64,000 bases of DNA from Rhodocyclaceae bacterium (GCA_019455325.1 JACFMQ010000001.1:321071-385070), one strand, 5' to 3'. Positions 27,279 to 36,344 are shown, counted from the first letter of the stretch. The notes: generated by a model not told the origin, from the sequence alone. Program-made: numbers and translations.

Positions 27279-28214
27279 ATGCCGGATTCTGTCAGCCACG
27301 ACCAGAATTTCAAGAACCTGATCCTCGACTACCCGCGTCAGGCGCTGGCGTTCTTTGCACCAAGCGAAGCGCAGGACATCGACGATTCTGTACGCATCAC
27401 GCCGATCCGCCAGGAGCAACTGAAGAATCGCCTCGGCGATCGCTTTCATGAACTCGACGTGCCACTGCTCGTCGAATGGCCGGATGGCCGGCGCGAGGCC
27501 TTGTTGTTCATCGTCGAGGAAGAAAGCGATCCGGCGCGCTTTTCCATTCACCGGCTGGCGATCTACTGCGCCAGCCTGGCCGAAACGTGCAAGACCGACC
27601 GCGTCGTGCCGGTGGTGATCTTCATGCGCGGCAGCCCGCGCATCCGCAAGCGCCTGGTGCTCGGCAGCGAGCATCGCGCTTACCTGCGCCTCGATTACCT
27701 GGCGTGCATCCTCGACGAACTGCCGGCGGAAGACTTCCGCAGCAGCGACAACATCGTCGCCCGCCTGAACCTGCCCAACATGGCCTACCCGAGACAAGCC
27801 ATCGTCGACGTCTGCGCCTGGACCTTGCGTGGTCTGCTGGAACTTGAGCCGGACCTGGAAAAACGCCTCAAATACATGGACTTCATCGACATCTACAGCC
27901 GGCTCGACGATAATGAAAAACAGACTTTCGCCGAACGATACCCGCAGGAGAAACAGACCATGATGACCTGGAGCGAACGCATGCGCAGCGAGGGCATGCA
28001 GAAGGGGATGCAGCTCGGCCGGCTGGAAGGCTTGGAAGAAGGCCTGCAACAAGGCGAACTCGCCGTGCTGACCCGCCTGCTCATCCGCCGTTTCGGGCCG
28101 CTCGATGCGGCAACAAGCGAGCGTCTGCAAAAGGCTGGTTCTGCCGAACTGGAACAGTGGGCGGATAACATCCTCGATGCGCGCACGCTGGACGAGGTAT
28201 TCGGCTGCAAGTAA
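27279..28214 (+). CDS. Rpn-family (PD-(D/E)XK) nuclease / DUF4351 protein
   Basis: The protein has 311 residues. The N-terminal nuclease-like domain starts 'MPDSVSHDQNFKNLILDYPRQ' (20-residue limit observed by ending at P) and shows an Asp ('HELDVPLLVEW') followed by a Glu-rich strand ('LFIVEEESD'), fitting the PD-(D/E)XK pattern of recombination-promoting nucleases. A helical linker with 'EGMQKGMQLGRLEGLEEG' repeats precedes a C-terminal DUF4351 domain (about 255-311, 'LLIRRFG...LDEVF'). Related Rpn proteins are DNA endonucleases, and some families are annotated as transposases or defence genes. It stands alone with its own promoter and terminator. Confidence 0.85.
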   Translation: MPDSVSHDQNFKNLILDYPRQALAFFAPSEAQDIDDSVRITPIRQEQLKNRLGDRFHELDVPLLVEWPDGRREALLFIVEEESDPARFSIHRLAIYCASLAETCKTDRVVPVVIFMRGSPRIRKRLVLGSEHRAYLRLDYLACILDELPAEDFRSSDNIVARLNLPNMAYPRQAIVDVCAWTLRGLLELEPDLEKRLKYMDFIDIYSRLDDNEKQTFAERYPQEKQTMMTWSERMRSEGMQKGMQLGRLEGLEEGLQQGELAVLTRLLIRRFGPLDAATSERLQKAGSAELEQWADNILDARTLDEVFGCK

Positions 28215-28237
28215 ACGCGACGGCTGGCAAAGAGAAT

Positions 28238-28274
28238 GGCCCCAACGGGTTTCTCGTCGGGGCCGTCGCTTTTT
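28238..28274 (+). terminator. Rho-independent terminator after the Rpn-type nuclease
   Basis: GGCCCC (28238-28243) pairs with GGGGCC (28259-28264), with a 15-nt loop, followed shortly by CTTTTT. It lies 24 bp after the stop codon. Confidence 0.65.
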
Positions 28275-28382
28275 AGGCACCTCCCCGTGCCCCTCGGCAG
28301 ATCGTCGCCCTCCCGGTCCACGATCATCAGACCTTGCCGCTGCAATCGATTCTGCCGATCTGCTTGCCGCCCCCTACCTCTC

Positions 28383-28540
28383 CTAGAGGCGGCGATAACG
28401 CCCTCTCCTGTCCAGCAGTTCGGCATGCGTCCCCTGTTCCACGAGGCGGCCTCCGCCGAGGGGTCGACGCTGGCGATGGCTTCGTCGAGCAGCAGCACGG
28501 GTGCGTCCTTGAGCAGCGCGCGGGCGATGGAGATGCACTG
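28383..28540 (-). pseudogene. Remnant of an ABC exporter ATPase (3' fragment with internal deletion)
   Basis: On the minus strand the DNA encodes 'CISIARALLKDAPVLLLDEA' followed by 'IASVDPSAEA', i.e. the end of an ABC signature, Walker B and D-loop. After a frame jump near 28455 it encodes 'VEQGTHAELLDRRGRYRRL' and a stop, the typical C-terminus of an MsbA-type exporter. About 50-60 residues that normally separate these parts, including the switch histidine, are missing, and everything 5' of the signature motif is gone. This fills most of the gap 28215-28548. It is clearly not functional. Confidence 0.75.
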
Positions 28541-28548
28541 ACGCCGGG

Positions 28549-29958
28549 CTAAAGCACCTTCCCCGGATTCATCAGCCCCTGCGGATCGAGCGCGCGCTTC
28601 ACCGCGCGCATCGCCGCCATCTCCACCGGGCTCTTGTAGCGCAGGATTTCCTCGCGCTTCAACTGGCCGAGGCCGTGCTCGGCGCTGATGCTGCCGTCGT
28701 GCGCGTGCACCAGGTCGTGCACGATGCGGTTCGCCGCCGGCTGCGCGGCGATGAAGGCGGCGTTGTCGCCGGCCGCCGGCATCGACAGGTTGTAGTGCAG
28801 ATTGCCGTCGCCGACGTGCCCGAAGACGACCGTGCGCAGGCCGGGAAAGGCCGCGGCCAACGCCTTTTCCGCCTGTTCGAGGAAGACCGGCAGGCGCGAG
28901 ATCGGCAGCGACACGTCGTGCTTGATGCTGAAACCCTCGATCCGCTGCGCTTCCGAGATGTGCTCGCGCAGCGCCCACAGCCGGCGCGCCTGTGCGCCGC
29001 TCTGCGCCACCACCGCGTCGCTGCATTGCCCGCGTTCGATGAGGCCGGCGAGCCAGGCTTCGAGCCAGGACTGCAGGTCCGCGTCGCCGCCGGACGAAAG
29101 CTCGACGAGCACGTGCCACGGGCTCGCGCCGAGCGGCCGCGCGCTGCCGGGAATGTGCCGCAGGACGAAGCCGAGGGAGACCTCGGAAACCAGCTCGCAG
29201 GCCGTCAGCAGCGGCCCGAACTCGTCGCGCAGCGCGCCGAGCAGGCCGATCGCCGCCGCTGGCGAGGCGACCGCGACCCAGGCCGTGGCGCGTTCCCGCG
29301 GCAGCGGAAAGAGCTTCAGCGTCGCCGCCGTGATGATGCCGAGCGTGCCCTCAGCGCCGATGAACAGATGCTTCAGGTCGTAGCCGGTGTTGTCCTTGCG
29401 CAGCCCGCGCAGCCCCTCCCAGAGCTCGCCCGAGGGCAGCACCACCTCCAGCCCGAGCGTCAGGTCGCGCGTGTTGCCGTAGCGCAGCACGTGCACGCCG
29501 CCGGCGTTGGTCGACAGGTTGCCGCCGAGCTGCGCCGAGCCTTCCGAGGCGATCGACAGCGGGAACAGGCGGCCGGCGCCGGTCGCCGCCGCCTGTACCG
29601 CGGCGAGCGTACAGCCGGCCTCGGCGGTGAGCGTGTCGTTCTCGGCGTCGACGGCGCGGACGCGGTTCAGCCGGCCGAGGGCGACGACCACCGCCGTGCC
29701 GCTCGCGTCCGGCGTCGCCGCGCCGCACAGGCTGGTGTTGCCGCCCTGCGGCACGATCGGCGCGCCGGCGTCGGCGCAGGCGCGGACGACGGCGGCGACC
29801 TCGGCGGCGCAGCCCGGCCGGACGACGCAGCGGGCGGCACCGCGGTAGCGGCCGCGCCAGTCGACGAGATGCGGCGCCATCGCCTCGCCGACGAGAACGT
29901 GATCGGCGCCGACAGCCGCGCGCAGCCGGTCGCGCAGTGGATCGTCCGACGCGCTCAC
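28549..29958 (-). CDS. FAD-linked oxidase (D-lactate / 2-hydroxyacid dehydrogenase type)
   Basis: The protein has 469 residues. The GTG start at 29958 overlaps the stop of the patatin-like gene (GTGA), so the two are coupled. The N-terminal FAD_binding_4 domain shows 'IVPQGGNTSLCG' and 'SEGSAQLGGNLSTNAGG'. The C-terminal FAD-oxidase domain shows 'VFGHVGDGNLHYN' and ends 'LDPQGLMNPGKVL', all standard for the GlcD/D-lactate/D-2-hydroxyglutarate dehydrogenase family. The length is normal. The exact 2-hydroxyacid cannot be told from sequence alone. It is the last gene of the minus-strand series from phaC. Confidence 0.88.
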   Translation of the reverse strand: MSASDDPLRDRLRAAVGADHVLVGEAMAPHLVDWRGRYRGAARCVVRPGCAAEVAAVVRACADAGAPIVPQGGNTSLCGAATPDASGTAVVVALGRLNRVRAVDAENDTLTAEAGCTLAAVQAAATGAGRLFPLSIASEGSAQLGGNLSTNAGGVHVLRYGNTRDLTLGLEVVLPSGELWEGLRGLRKDNTGYDLKHLFIGAEGTLGIITAATLKLFPLPRERATAWVAVASPAAAIGLLGALRDEFGPLLTACELVSEVSLGFVLRHIPGSARPLGASPWHVLVELSSGGDADLQSWLEAWLAGLIERGQCSDAVVAQSGAQARRLWALREHISEAQRIEGFSIKHDVSLPISRLPVFLEQAEKALAAAFPGLRTVVFGHVGDGNLHYNLSMPAAGDNAAFIAAQPAANRIVHDLVHAHDGSISAEHGLGQLKREEILRYKSPVEMAAMRAVKRALDPQGLMNPGKVL

Positions 29959-30842
29959 GCGGCGCCCCCCAGCGCGCGCCGGATCGCCGGCTGCATCACG
30001 CGCACCGCTTCCAGCCCCTCGTCGATCGCCTCGGCGCCCCGATGGAAGTCGAGCAGCCCGACCTGCGCCAGACGCGGCGCGACGAGCACGTCGGCCGGTT
30101 CTCCGGCGAGCCGGCTGCGCGCGATGCGCACCTGCATGATGTTGATGCTGCCGGCGACGACGTCGAGCAGCGAGGGGGTGCCGAGCCCGCCGTCGGCGCC
30201 GGGCTCGGCCTCCTCCGGCCGGCCGAAGAACTGACCGAGGCGCTGCCGCCAGGCCGGGGCGGGCGACGGCGGCGGCGAGGCTTCGCGGAAGCGCTGGCTG
30301 ACCAGGTCGGAGCCGAGATCGACGGCGATGACGATGTCGGCGCCGAGCGCGCGGCACAGCGACACCGGCACCGGATTGACCAGGCCACCGTCGACCAGCA
30401 GGCGGCCGTCGCGCAGTTGCGGCACGAACAGGCCGGGCAGCGCGATCGACGCGCGCACGGCGGTGGCGACGCCGCCGTCGCGCAGCCAGACCTCGCGCCC
30501 GCTGGAAAGGTCGGTGGCGACGCAGGCGAAGGGCAGCGGCAGGTCGCTGAAATCGCGGTCGACGAAATGGCGGGCGAAGAAGGCCATCAGCTTCTCGCCC
30601 TTGATCAGCCCGCCGCGCGCGCCGACGTCGAAGAAGCCGACCACTTCCTGCCAGGTCATCGTGCGTACCCAGGATTCGAGGTCGTCGAGGTCGCCGTCGG
30701 CGCAGGCCGCGCCGACGAAGGCGCCGATCGAGGTGCCGCAGATCACGTCCGGCGCGACGCCCATCTCGGCCAGCGCGCGCAGCACGCCGATGTGCGCCCA
30801 GCCGCGGGCGGAACCGCTGCCGAGGGCGAGGCCGATCTTCAC
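29955..30842 (-). CDS. Patatin-like phospholipase / NTE-family esterase
   Basis: The protein has 295 residues. The N-terminus 'GLALGSGSARGWAHIGVL' is the oxyanion-hole motif, 'GTSIGAFVG' carries the nucleophile Ser38, and 'LVDGGLVNPVPVSL' supplies the catalytic-dyad Asp. It matches the cytoplasmic RssA/NTE-type serine hydrolases. No signal peptide is visible. It lies between rimO and the FAD oxidase, and its substrate is unknown. Confidence 0.88.
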   Translation of the reverse strand: MKIGLALGSGSARGWAHIGVLRALAEMGVAPDVICGTSIGAFVGAACADGDLDDLESWVRTMTWQEVVGFFDVGARGGLIKGEKLMAFFARHFVDRDFSDLPLPFACVATDLSSGREVWLRDGGVATAVRASIALPGLFVPQLRDGRLLVDGGLVNPVPVSLCRALGADIVIAVDLGSDLVSQRFREASPPPSPAPAWRQRLGQFFGRPEEAEPGADGGLGTPSLLDVVAGSINIMQVRIARSRLAGEPADVLVAPRLAQVGLLDFHRGAEAIDEGLEAVRVMQPAIRRALGGAA

Positions 30843-30859
30843 GTGTCAGGCCTTCCGCC

Positions 30860-30922
30860 GGGCCGCCCCAAGGGAGGCCTGCGCCCCCTCGGGGGGCAGC
30901 GAGCGAAGCGAGCGTGGGGGCC
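30860..30922. repeat. GC-rich intergenic repeat-like element with hairpin
   Basis: It contains a short hairpin (GCCCCCTCGGGGGGC, 30882-30896 region) followed by the motif GCGAGCGAAGCGAGCG, itself a near direct repeat. Similar C-rich/GCGAGCGAAGCGAGCG blocks are common between genes in betaproteobacteria (general knowledge, not checked here). It lies between rimO and the patatin gene and could stop or process the transcript. Confidence 0.5.
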
Positions 30923-30931
30923 GATCCATTT

Positions 30932-32254
30932 TCAGATGCGTTCGGCGTAGAGGTCGTGCGCGTCGGTGTCGACCACGCGCACCTTGAGGAAGTCGCCCGG
31001 CGCGACGTCGAAGACGCCGTCGACGTAGACCAGCCCGTCGATCTCCGGCGCGTCGGCCTGGCTGCGGGCAACGGCGCCCTCGTCGTCGACTTCGTCGACG
31101 AGCACCTCGATCTCGCGGCCGATCTTCGCCGCCATCAGCTCGGCGGAGATGTCTTCCTGCAGCTCCATCAACTGGCGCTGGCGCTCCTCGCGCACTTCCT
31201 GCGGCACCGCGCCGGCCAGCGCGTTGGCGGCGGCGCCGTCGACCGGCGAATAGGCGAAGCAGCCGACGCGGTCGAGCCGCGCCTCTTCGAGGAAGGCGAG
31301 CAACTCCTCGAACTCCGCCTCGGTCTCGCCGGGAAAGCCGGCGATGAAGGTCGAGCGGATCGTGATCTCCGGACAGATCGCGCGCCAGGCGCGGATGCGT
31401 TCCAGGTTGTTCTCGGCGCTGGCCGGCCGCTTCATCGCCTTCAGCACGCGCGGGCTGGCGTGCTGGAAGGGCACGTCGAGGTAGGGCAGGATCTTGCCCT
31501 CGGCCATCAGCGGAATCAGTTCGTCCACGCTCGGGTAGGGATAGACGTAGTGCAGGCGCACCCAGATGCCGAACTCGGCGAGCGCCTCGCACAGTTCCTT
31601 CAGCCGCGTCTTCACCGGCCGGCCGCCCCAGAAGCCCAGGCGGTACCTGAGGTCGACGCCGTAGGCCGAGGTGTCCTGCGAGATGATCAGGATTTCCTTG
31701 ACGCCGGCCTCGGCCAGGTGCTTCGCCTCCTGCAGCACGTCGCCGATCGGCCGGCTGACCAGCGGGCCGCGCAGCGACGGGATGATGCAGAAGGTGCAGC
31801 CGTGGTTGCAGCCTTCGGAAATCTTGACGTAGGCGTAGTGCTGCGGCGTCAGGCGCACGCCCTGCGACGGCACCAGGCTGGTGAACGGATCGTGCGGCTG
31901 CGGCAGGTGGCTGTGCACGTGCCGCATCACCTCGTCGGTGGCGTGCGGGCCGGTGATCGCCAGCACCGACGGGTGCACGTCGCGGATCACCTCGTCGCGG
32001 GCGCCGAGACAGCCGGTGACGATGACCTTGCCGTTCTCGTCGAGCGCTTCGCCGATGGCATCCAGCGACTCCTCGACGGCGGCATCGATGAAGCCGCAGG
32101 TGTTGACCACGACCAGGTCGGCGCCGTCGTAGCTGCCGGAGATCAGGTAGCCCTCGGCGCGCAGGCGCGTCAGGATCTGCTCGGCGTCGCTCGTCGCCTT
32201 CGGGCAGCCCAGCGAGACGAAGCCGACCGTCGGTACTTTCTTTTCGGTGTTCAT
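30932..32254 (-). CDS. rimO: Ribosomal protein S12 methylthiotransferase
   Basis: The protein has 440 residues, the normal length. The N-terminal UPF0004 domain starts '[16 protein letters not shown]' and has the conserved cysteines ('NTCGFI', 'TGCLG'). The radical-SAM motif is [10 protein letters not shown]-terminal TRAM domain covers about 375-440. It adds a methylthio group to the conserved aspartate of S12. It is separated from phaR by only 35 bp that include a GC-rich hairpin, so it may be cotranscribed with the PHA regulator. Confidence 0.95.
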   Translation of the reverse strand: MNTEKKVPTVGFVSLGCPKATSDAEQILTRLRAEGYLISGSYDGADLVVVNTCGFIDAAVEESLDAIGEALDENGKVIVTGCLGARDEVIRDVHPSVLAITGPHATDEVMRHVHSHLPQPHDPFTSLVPSQGVRLTPQHYAYVKISEGCNHGCTFCIIPSLRGPLVSRPIGDVLQEAKHLAEAGVKEILIISQDTSAYGVDLRYRLGFWGGRPVKTRLKELCEALAEFGIWVRLHYVYPYPSVDELIPLMAEGKILPYLDVPFQHASPRVLKAMKRPASAENNLERIRAWRAICPEITIRSTFIAGFPGETEAEFEELLAFLEEARLDRVGCFAYSPVDGAAANALAGAVPQEVREERQRQLMELQEDISAELMAAKIGREIEVLVDEVDDEGAVARSQADAPEIDGLVYVDGVFDVAPGDFLKVRVVDTDAHDLYAERI

Positions 32255-32268
32255 GGATTTCCGAGGCA

Positions 32269-32284
32269 GCGCCGGGACCGGCGC
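32269..32284 (-). promoter_or_regulatory. Hairpin just upstream of rimO
   Basis: GCGCCGG and CCGGCGC are perfect 7-bp arms around a 2-nt loop, placed between the phaR stop and the rimO start. There is no U-tract. It may attenuate read-through or affect rimO translation. Confidence 0.3.
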
Positions 32285-32289
32285 CGCGC

Positions 32290-32859
32290 CTACTTCGCCC
32301 CGCCCTCGGGCTTCTTCCCGTCCGCCGTGCCCGGGTACGGGAAGCCGGCGAACATGTTGCGCGTCTGGCTCTGCAGTTGCTCCTGCATCTGCTGCACCAT
32401 CTTCTTGCTCTGGTCCATGTAGGCGGCCATCATCTGCTGCATGGCCGGCCCCTGGAAGTTGAGGAACTGCGTCCACAGGTCGTTCTGCATCTGCGGGTTC
32501 TCGCCGCCGTAGAGCGCGCGCGACTGCTCCTGCATCTTGCCCTGGAAATCGACGAAGGCCTTGATGTTGTTCTCCAGGTACTTGCCGAGCATGCCCTGCA
32601 TGGCGTGGCCGTAGAAGCGGATCATCTGCGCCAGCAGTTCGGTCGAGAACAGCGGCATGCCGCCGGTTTCCTCTTCCAGGATGATCTGCAGCAGGATGCT
32701 GCGCGTCAGATCCTCGCCGCTCTTGGCGTCGACCACCTTGAAGTTCTCGAAGGCGAGGACGAGATCCTTGACGTCGGAGAGCGTGATGTAGGCGCTGGTC
32801 TTCGTGTCGTAAAGACGGCGGTTCGGGTATTTCTTGATCAGTCGCGGCTGTTCCGACAT
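32290..32859 (-). CDS. phaR: Polyhydroxyalkanoate synthesis regulator
   Basis: The protein has 189 residues. The ATG at 32859 is preceded by GGAGGA; an upstream in-frame ATG at 32925 has no such site. The N-terminal DNA-binding domain '[20 protein letters not shown]' is diagnostic for PhaR. A PHB_acc domain and a Gln/Met-rich granule-binding C-terminus follow. PhaR represses phasin and its own genes and is released by binding nascent PHA granules. It lies directly downstream of two phaB copies. Confidence 0.93.
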   Translation of the reverse strand: MSEQPRLIKKYPNRRLYDTKTSAYITLSDVKDLVLAFENFKVVDAKSGEDLTRSILLQIILEEETGGMPLFSTELLAQMIRFYGHAMQGMLGKYLENNIKAFVDFQGKMQEQSRALYGGENPQMQNDLWTQFLNFQGPAMQQMMAAYMDQSKKMVQQMQEQLQSQTRNMFAGFPYPGTADGKKPEGGAK

Positions 32860-32932
32860 GAAGGCGATTCCTCCGAATGAGTGGTTCCGGCTCCGGGCGC
32901 TCTGCGGCGACTCGGAATGCTGCACGGCAAAA

Positions 32933-32938
32933 ATTATA
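32933..32938 (-). promoter_or_regulatory. Candidate -10 box of phaR
   Basis: On the minus strand this reads a perfect TATAAT within GGTATAATTT, giving a leader of about 65 nt before the phaR ATG. The -35 region would overlap the phaB terminator stem and is weak. Confidence 0.4.
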
Positions 32939-32941
32939 CCG

Positions 32942-32974
32942 CAGGAAGAAAGGACGGCCCCGCCGGGGCCGTCC
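32942..32974 (-). terminator. Terminator downstream of the second phaB
   Basis: GGACGGCCCC (32952-32961) and GGGGCCGTCC (32965-32974) form a perfect 10-bp stem with a 3-nt loop. Read on the minus strand it is followed by TTTCTTCC. It separates phaB from phaR. Confidence 0.75.
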
Positions 32975-32989
32975 TCGCATCGCCGGCGC

Positions 32990-33733
32990 TTACTGGTAGT
33001 AGAGGCCGCCGTTGATGTTGAGCGTGGCGCCGGTGGTGAAGCCGGACAGATCGGACGCCAGGAAGGCGCAGGCGTAGCCGATCTCTTCCGGCTTGGCCAG
33101 ACGCTTCATCGGCACGGAGTCGACGATGCCCTTGAGGATGTCCTCGCGGATGGCCATCACCATCTTGGTGGCGACGTAGCCCGGGGCGATGGCGTTCACG
33201 GTGACGCCCTTGGCCGCGACTTCCTGCGCCAGCGCCTTGGTGAAGCCGATGACGCCGGCCTTGGCCGCCGAGTAGTTGGTCTGGCCGGCCTGGCCCTTGA
33301 CGCCGTTCACCGACGAGATGTTGATGATGCGGCCCCAGCCGCGCTCGGCCATCTTGGCGGAAACCTGCTTGGTCAGGTTGAACAGGCTGGTCAGGTTGGT
33401 GGCGATGACGGCATCCCACTGTTCCTTTTCCATCTTGGCGAACATCTTGTCGCGGGTGATGCCGGCGTTGTTCACCAGGATGTCGATCGGGCCGGCCTTG
33501 GCCTCGGCCTCGGCGACCATGGCCTGCACCGAGGCGAGATCGGCGACGTCGCCGGCGACCGGGATGAAGTCCTTGAAGCCGGCGGCCTCCTGTTCCTTCA
33601 GCCATTCGTCCTTGTTGTCGAACTGCGGGTGATAGGCGGCGACCACCTTGTGGCCGGCCTTCGCCAGTTCCTGACAGATGGCGGAACCCAGGCCGCCCAT
33701 GGCGCCGGTGACGAGTGCGACTCTTTGCGTCAT
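32990..33733 (-). CDS. phaB: Acetoacetyl-CoA reductase, copy 2
   Basis: The protein has 247 residues. It is a short-chain dehydrogenase with the NADPH motif 'TGAMGGLGSAI', 'NNAGITRD', the catalytic serine in 'INISSVNG' and Tyr-x-x-x-Lys in 'NYSAAK'. These sequences are those of PhaB, which reduces acetoacetyl-CoA to (R)-3-hydroxybutyryl-CoA for PHA synthesis. It is 51 bp downstream of a second phaB in the same direction. The two are clearly paralogous but differ throughout. Confidence 0.92.
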   Translation of the reverse strand: MTQRVALVTGAMGGLGSAICQELAKAGHKVVAAYHPQFDNKDEWLKEQEAAGFKDFIPVAGDVADLASVQAMVAEAEAKAGPIDILVNNAGITRDKMFAKMEKEQWDAVIATNLTSLFNLTKQVSAKMAERGWGRIINISSVNGVKGQAGQTNYSAAKAGVIGFTKALAQEVAAKGVTVNAIAPGYVATKMVMAIREDILKGIVDSVPMKRLAKPEEIGYACAFLASDLSGFTTGATLNINGGLYYQ

Positions 33734-33784
33734 TTTTTGTTTCCTCTGCTGCTGTTGATAAAGACTGTTCTCTTCGACGGACGC

Positions 33785-34525
33785 TCAGTACATGTGCTGG
33801 CCGCCGTTGATCGAAATGTTCGCGCCGGTGACGAAGGCCGCCTCGTCCGAGGCGAGGTAGGCGACCAGCCCGGCGATCTCCTCCGGCTTGCCCAGGCGGG
33901 CCACCGGAATCTGCGGCAGGATCTTCGAATCGAGGATCTCCTGCGGGATCGCCGTCACCATCTTGGTGCCGATGTAGCCCGGCGAAATCGTGTTCACCGT
34001 CACCCCAGCCTTCGCCACTTCCAGCGCCAGCGCCTTGGTGAAGCCGTGCATGCCGGCCTTCGCCGCCGAATAGTTGGTCTGCCCGAAGGCGCCCTTCTGC
34101 CCGTTCACCGAGGAGACGTTGATCACCCGCCCCCACTTGCGCTCGACCATGCCGTCCATGACCTGCTTGGTCATGTTGAAGACCGAGTCGAGGTTGGTGC
34201 CGATGACCGCGTCCCAGTCGGCCTTGGTCATCCGCTTGAAGGTCATGTCGCGGGTGATGCCGGCGTTGTTCACCAGCACCTCGATCGGCCCCACTTCCTG
34301 CGTCACCGTCTCGACGCAGGCCCGGCAGGCGTCGAAGTCGGCCACGTCGCAGGGATACGCCTTGAAGCCGTAGCCCATGTTGTTCATCGTCGCCAGCCAC
34401 TCCTTGGCCTTGGCGTTGCCCGGCGAATGCGTCGTCACCACCTTGTAGCCGAGGCCGGCGAGCTTGATGCAGATCGCCTCGCCGAGGCCGCCCATACCCC
34501 CGGTAACCAGTGCAACTCTTGGCAT
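33785..34525 (-). CDS. phaB: Acetoacetyl-CoA reductase, copy 1
   Basis: The protein has 246 residues. 'TGGMGGLGEAI', 'NNAGITRDMTF', 'INVSSVNGQKG' (read V-I-N-V-S-S) and 'NYSAAKAG' give the full PhaB short-chain-dehydrogenase signature. It follows phaC by 73 bp, the common phaC-phaB order. No phaA thiolase is in the window, so acetoacetyl-CoA must come from a thiolase encoded elsewhere. Confidence 0.92.
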   Translation of the reverse strand: MPRVALVTGGMGGLGEAICIKLAGLGYKVVTTHSPGNAKAKEWLATMNNMGYGFKAYPCDVADFDACRACVETVTQEVGPIEVLVNNAGITRDMTFKRMTKADWDAVIGTNLDSVFNMTKQVMDGMVERKWGRVINVSSVNGQKGAFGQTNYSAAKAGMHGFTKALALEVAKAGVTVNTISPGYIGTKMVTAIPQEILDSKILPQIPVARLGKPEEIAGLVAYLASDEAAFVTGANISINGGQHMY

Positions 34526-34598
34526 GTTCCTCTCCTTCTCTCGTCGTCTATCGGGAATAGATGAAGAACTTCCGCCTGCACTTCGGCGTTCCTCGCTT

Positions 34599-36344
34599 TT
34601 ACGCCTTCTCTTTCACGTAACGGCCGGGAGCCGGCTCGATGGCCTGGTATTTTGCGTTCCCCGGTTTTTTGCGCGCGGCGCATTCGCCGCCCGCGTGCTG
34701 CTTCAGCCAGTCGGACCAGTCGGTCCACCAGCTCCCCTTTCTTTCTTCGGCCGCGGCCAGCCAGGCCTCGGCGTCGGCCGAGGCGTCGCCGTCCGTCCAG
34801 TAGCTGCGCTTGTTCTTCGCCGCCGGATTGACGACGCCGGCAATGTGGCCGCTGGCGCCGAGCACGAACTTCGTTTCGCCGCCCAGCAGCCGCGTGCTCT
34901 GGTAGGCCGTCTGCCAAGGCACGATGTGGTCCTCGCGCGTCGCCAGCAGATAGGCCGGCACCGTCACCTTGCCGAGGTCGGCCTTGACGCCGCACATCTC
35001 CAGCTTGCCGGGGATGCGCAGGCTGTTGTCGAGGTACAGGTTGCGCATGTACCAGGCGGCGAACGGCCCGGGCAGGTTGGTCGAGTCGGAATTCCAGTAG
35101 AGCAGGTCGAAGGCCGGCGGCTTCTGCCCCTTCAGGTAGTTGCCGGCGACGTAGTTCCAGATCAGGTCGTTGGCGCGCAGCGCCGAGAAGGTGCCGGCCA
35201 GCTCGCGGCCGGTGAGCAGCCCGCCCTTGCCGATCGTCGCGTCGCGCGCAGCGCAGCTCTGCTCGTCGATGAAGAGGCCGATCTCGCCGGTGTCGGAGAA
35301 ATCGAGCAGCGTGGTCAGCAGCGTCAGGCTCGCCACCCGCTCCTCGCCGCGCGCCGCGAGCACGGCCAGCGCGCTGCTGAGGATGGTGCCGCCGACGCAG
35401 AAGCCGAGCGCGTTGACCCGATCGACCTTGCAGACCTCGCGGACGACGGAAAGCGCCGCCAGCGGCCCCTGTTCGAGATAGTCGTTCCAGCCGTAGTGGC
35501 CCTGCCCGGCCTGCGGGTTGCGCCAGGAGACGAGGAAGACGGTGTTGCCCTGCTCGACCGCGTAGCGCACGAAGGAGTTCTCGGCCTGCAGATCGAGGAT
35601 GTAGAACTTGTTGATGCACGGCGGCACGATCAGCAGCGGCCGCTTCGCCACCCTGGCGGTGAGCGGCGCGTACTGGATGAGCTGCATCAGCTCGTTCTCG
35701 AAGATCACCGCGCCCGCGGTCGTCGCCAGGTTGCGGCCGACCTCGAAGGCGGCATCGTCGGTCATCGAGATGCGGCCCTTCTCGACGTCGGCGATCAGGT
35801 TGTTGATGCCCTCGGTGATGCTCTGGCCCTTGCTCTCGACGGCGAGCTTGATGAACTCGGGGTTGGTCGCCGCGAAGTTGCTCGGCGCCATGGCGTCGAG
35901 GTACTGGCGGGCGAGGAAGCGCAGCCGGTTCTTCGCCTTGTCGTCCTCGACCGGCGCCAGTTCGACCAACTCGCGCAGGAAGCCGGCGTTCAGCAGGTAG
36001 CTCTGGCGGATGTAGTCGAAGACCGGGCTTTCGCGCCACTCGGGCGCCGAGAAGCGGCGGTCGCCCGGCTCCGGCGAAATCTCGAAGGACGCTTCGGCCT
36101 TGTCGCCGCCCGGCCGCCCTTTCTCCAGCATGGCGTTCCACAGACGCGCCTGCTTTTCCATGAAATCGCGCTGCAGCGCGGTGAGCTTCTCGGGGTCCGG
36201 CGCGCCGATGCGGATCGGCGTACCGCCCAGCGGATGCTGTGCCTGCGGGGAACCGAGAAAGCCGAAAAACTGCTGCGCCATCGCCTGCCCGACCTGCATC
36301 ATCTGCTGCATCGCGGGGGCGAAGGGGTCCGTCGTCTGCGACAT
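34599..36344 (-). CDS. phaC: Class I polyhydroxyalkanoate synthase
   Basis: The protein has 581 residues from ATG 36344, the normal class I length. The N-terminal PhaC_N domain is followed by an alpha/beta-hydrolase with the lipase-like box 'GFCVGG', placing the catalytic cysteine at residue 316. The downstream Asp and His regions ('REDHIVPWQ' and 'GASGHIAGVVNP') are present. It polymerises (R)-3-hydroxyacyl-CoA on the granule surface. It heads the minus-strand phaC-phaB-phaB-phaR group. Upstream in-frame ATGs exist but lack the conserved N-terminus. Confidence 0.95.
   Translation of the reverse strand: MSQTTDPFAPAMQQMMQVGQAMAQQFFGFLGSPQAQHPLGGTPIRIGAPDPEKLTALQRDFMEKQARLWNAMLEKGRPGGDKAEASFEISPEPGDRRFSAPEWRESPVFDYIRQSYLLNAGFLRELVELAPVEDDKAKNRLRFLARQYLDAMAPSNFAATNPEFIKLAVESKGQSITEGINNLIADVEKGRISMTDDAAFEVGRNLATTAGAVIFENELMQLIQYAPLTARVAKRPLLIVPPCINKFYILDLQAENSFVRYAVEQGNTVFLVSWRNPQAGQGHYGWNDYLEQGPLAALSVVREVCKVDRVNALGFCVGGTILSSALAVLAARGEERVASLTLLTTLLDFSDTGEIGLFIDEQSCAARDATIGKGGLLTGRELAGTFSALRANDLIWNYVAGNYLKGQKPPAFDLLYWNSDSTNLPGPFAAWYMRNLYLDNSLRIPGKLEMCGVKADLGKVTVPAYLLATREDHIVPWQTAYQSTRLLGGETKFVLGASGHIAGVVNPAAKNKRSYWTDGDASADAEAWLAAAEERKGSWWTDWSDWLKQHAGGECAARKKPGNAKYQAIEPAPGRYVKEKA

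Noticed and set aside
28549-31071. One 840-codon minus-strand gene covering the FAD oxidase and upstream sequence
   Set aside because: The frame happens to be open through the patatin gene. FAD-oxidase homology begins at the GTG at 29958, and the patatin gene in another frame has clear catalytic motifs.
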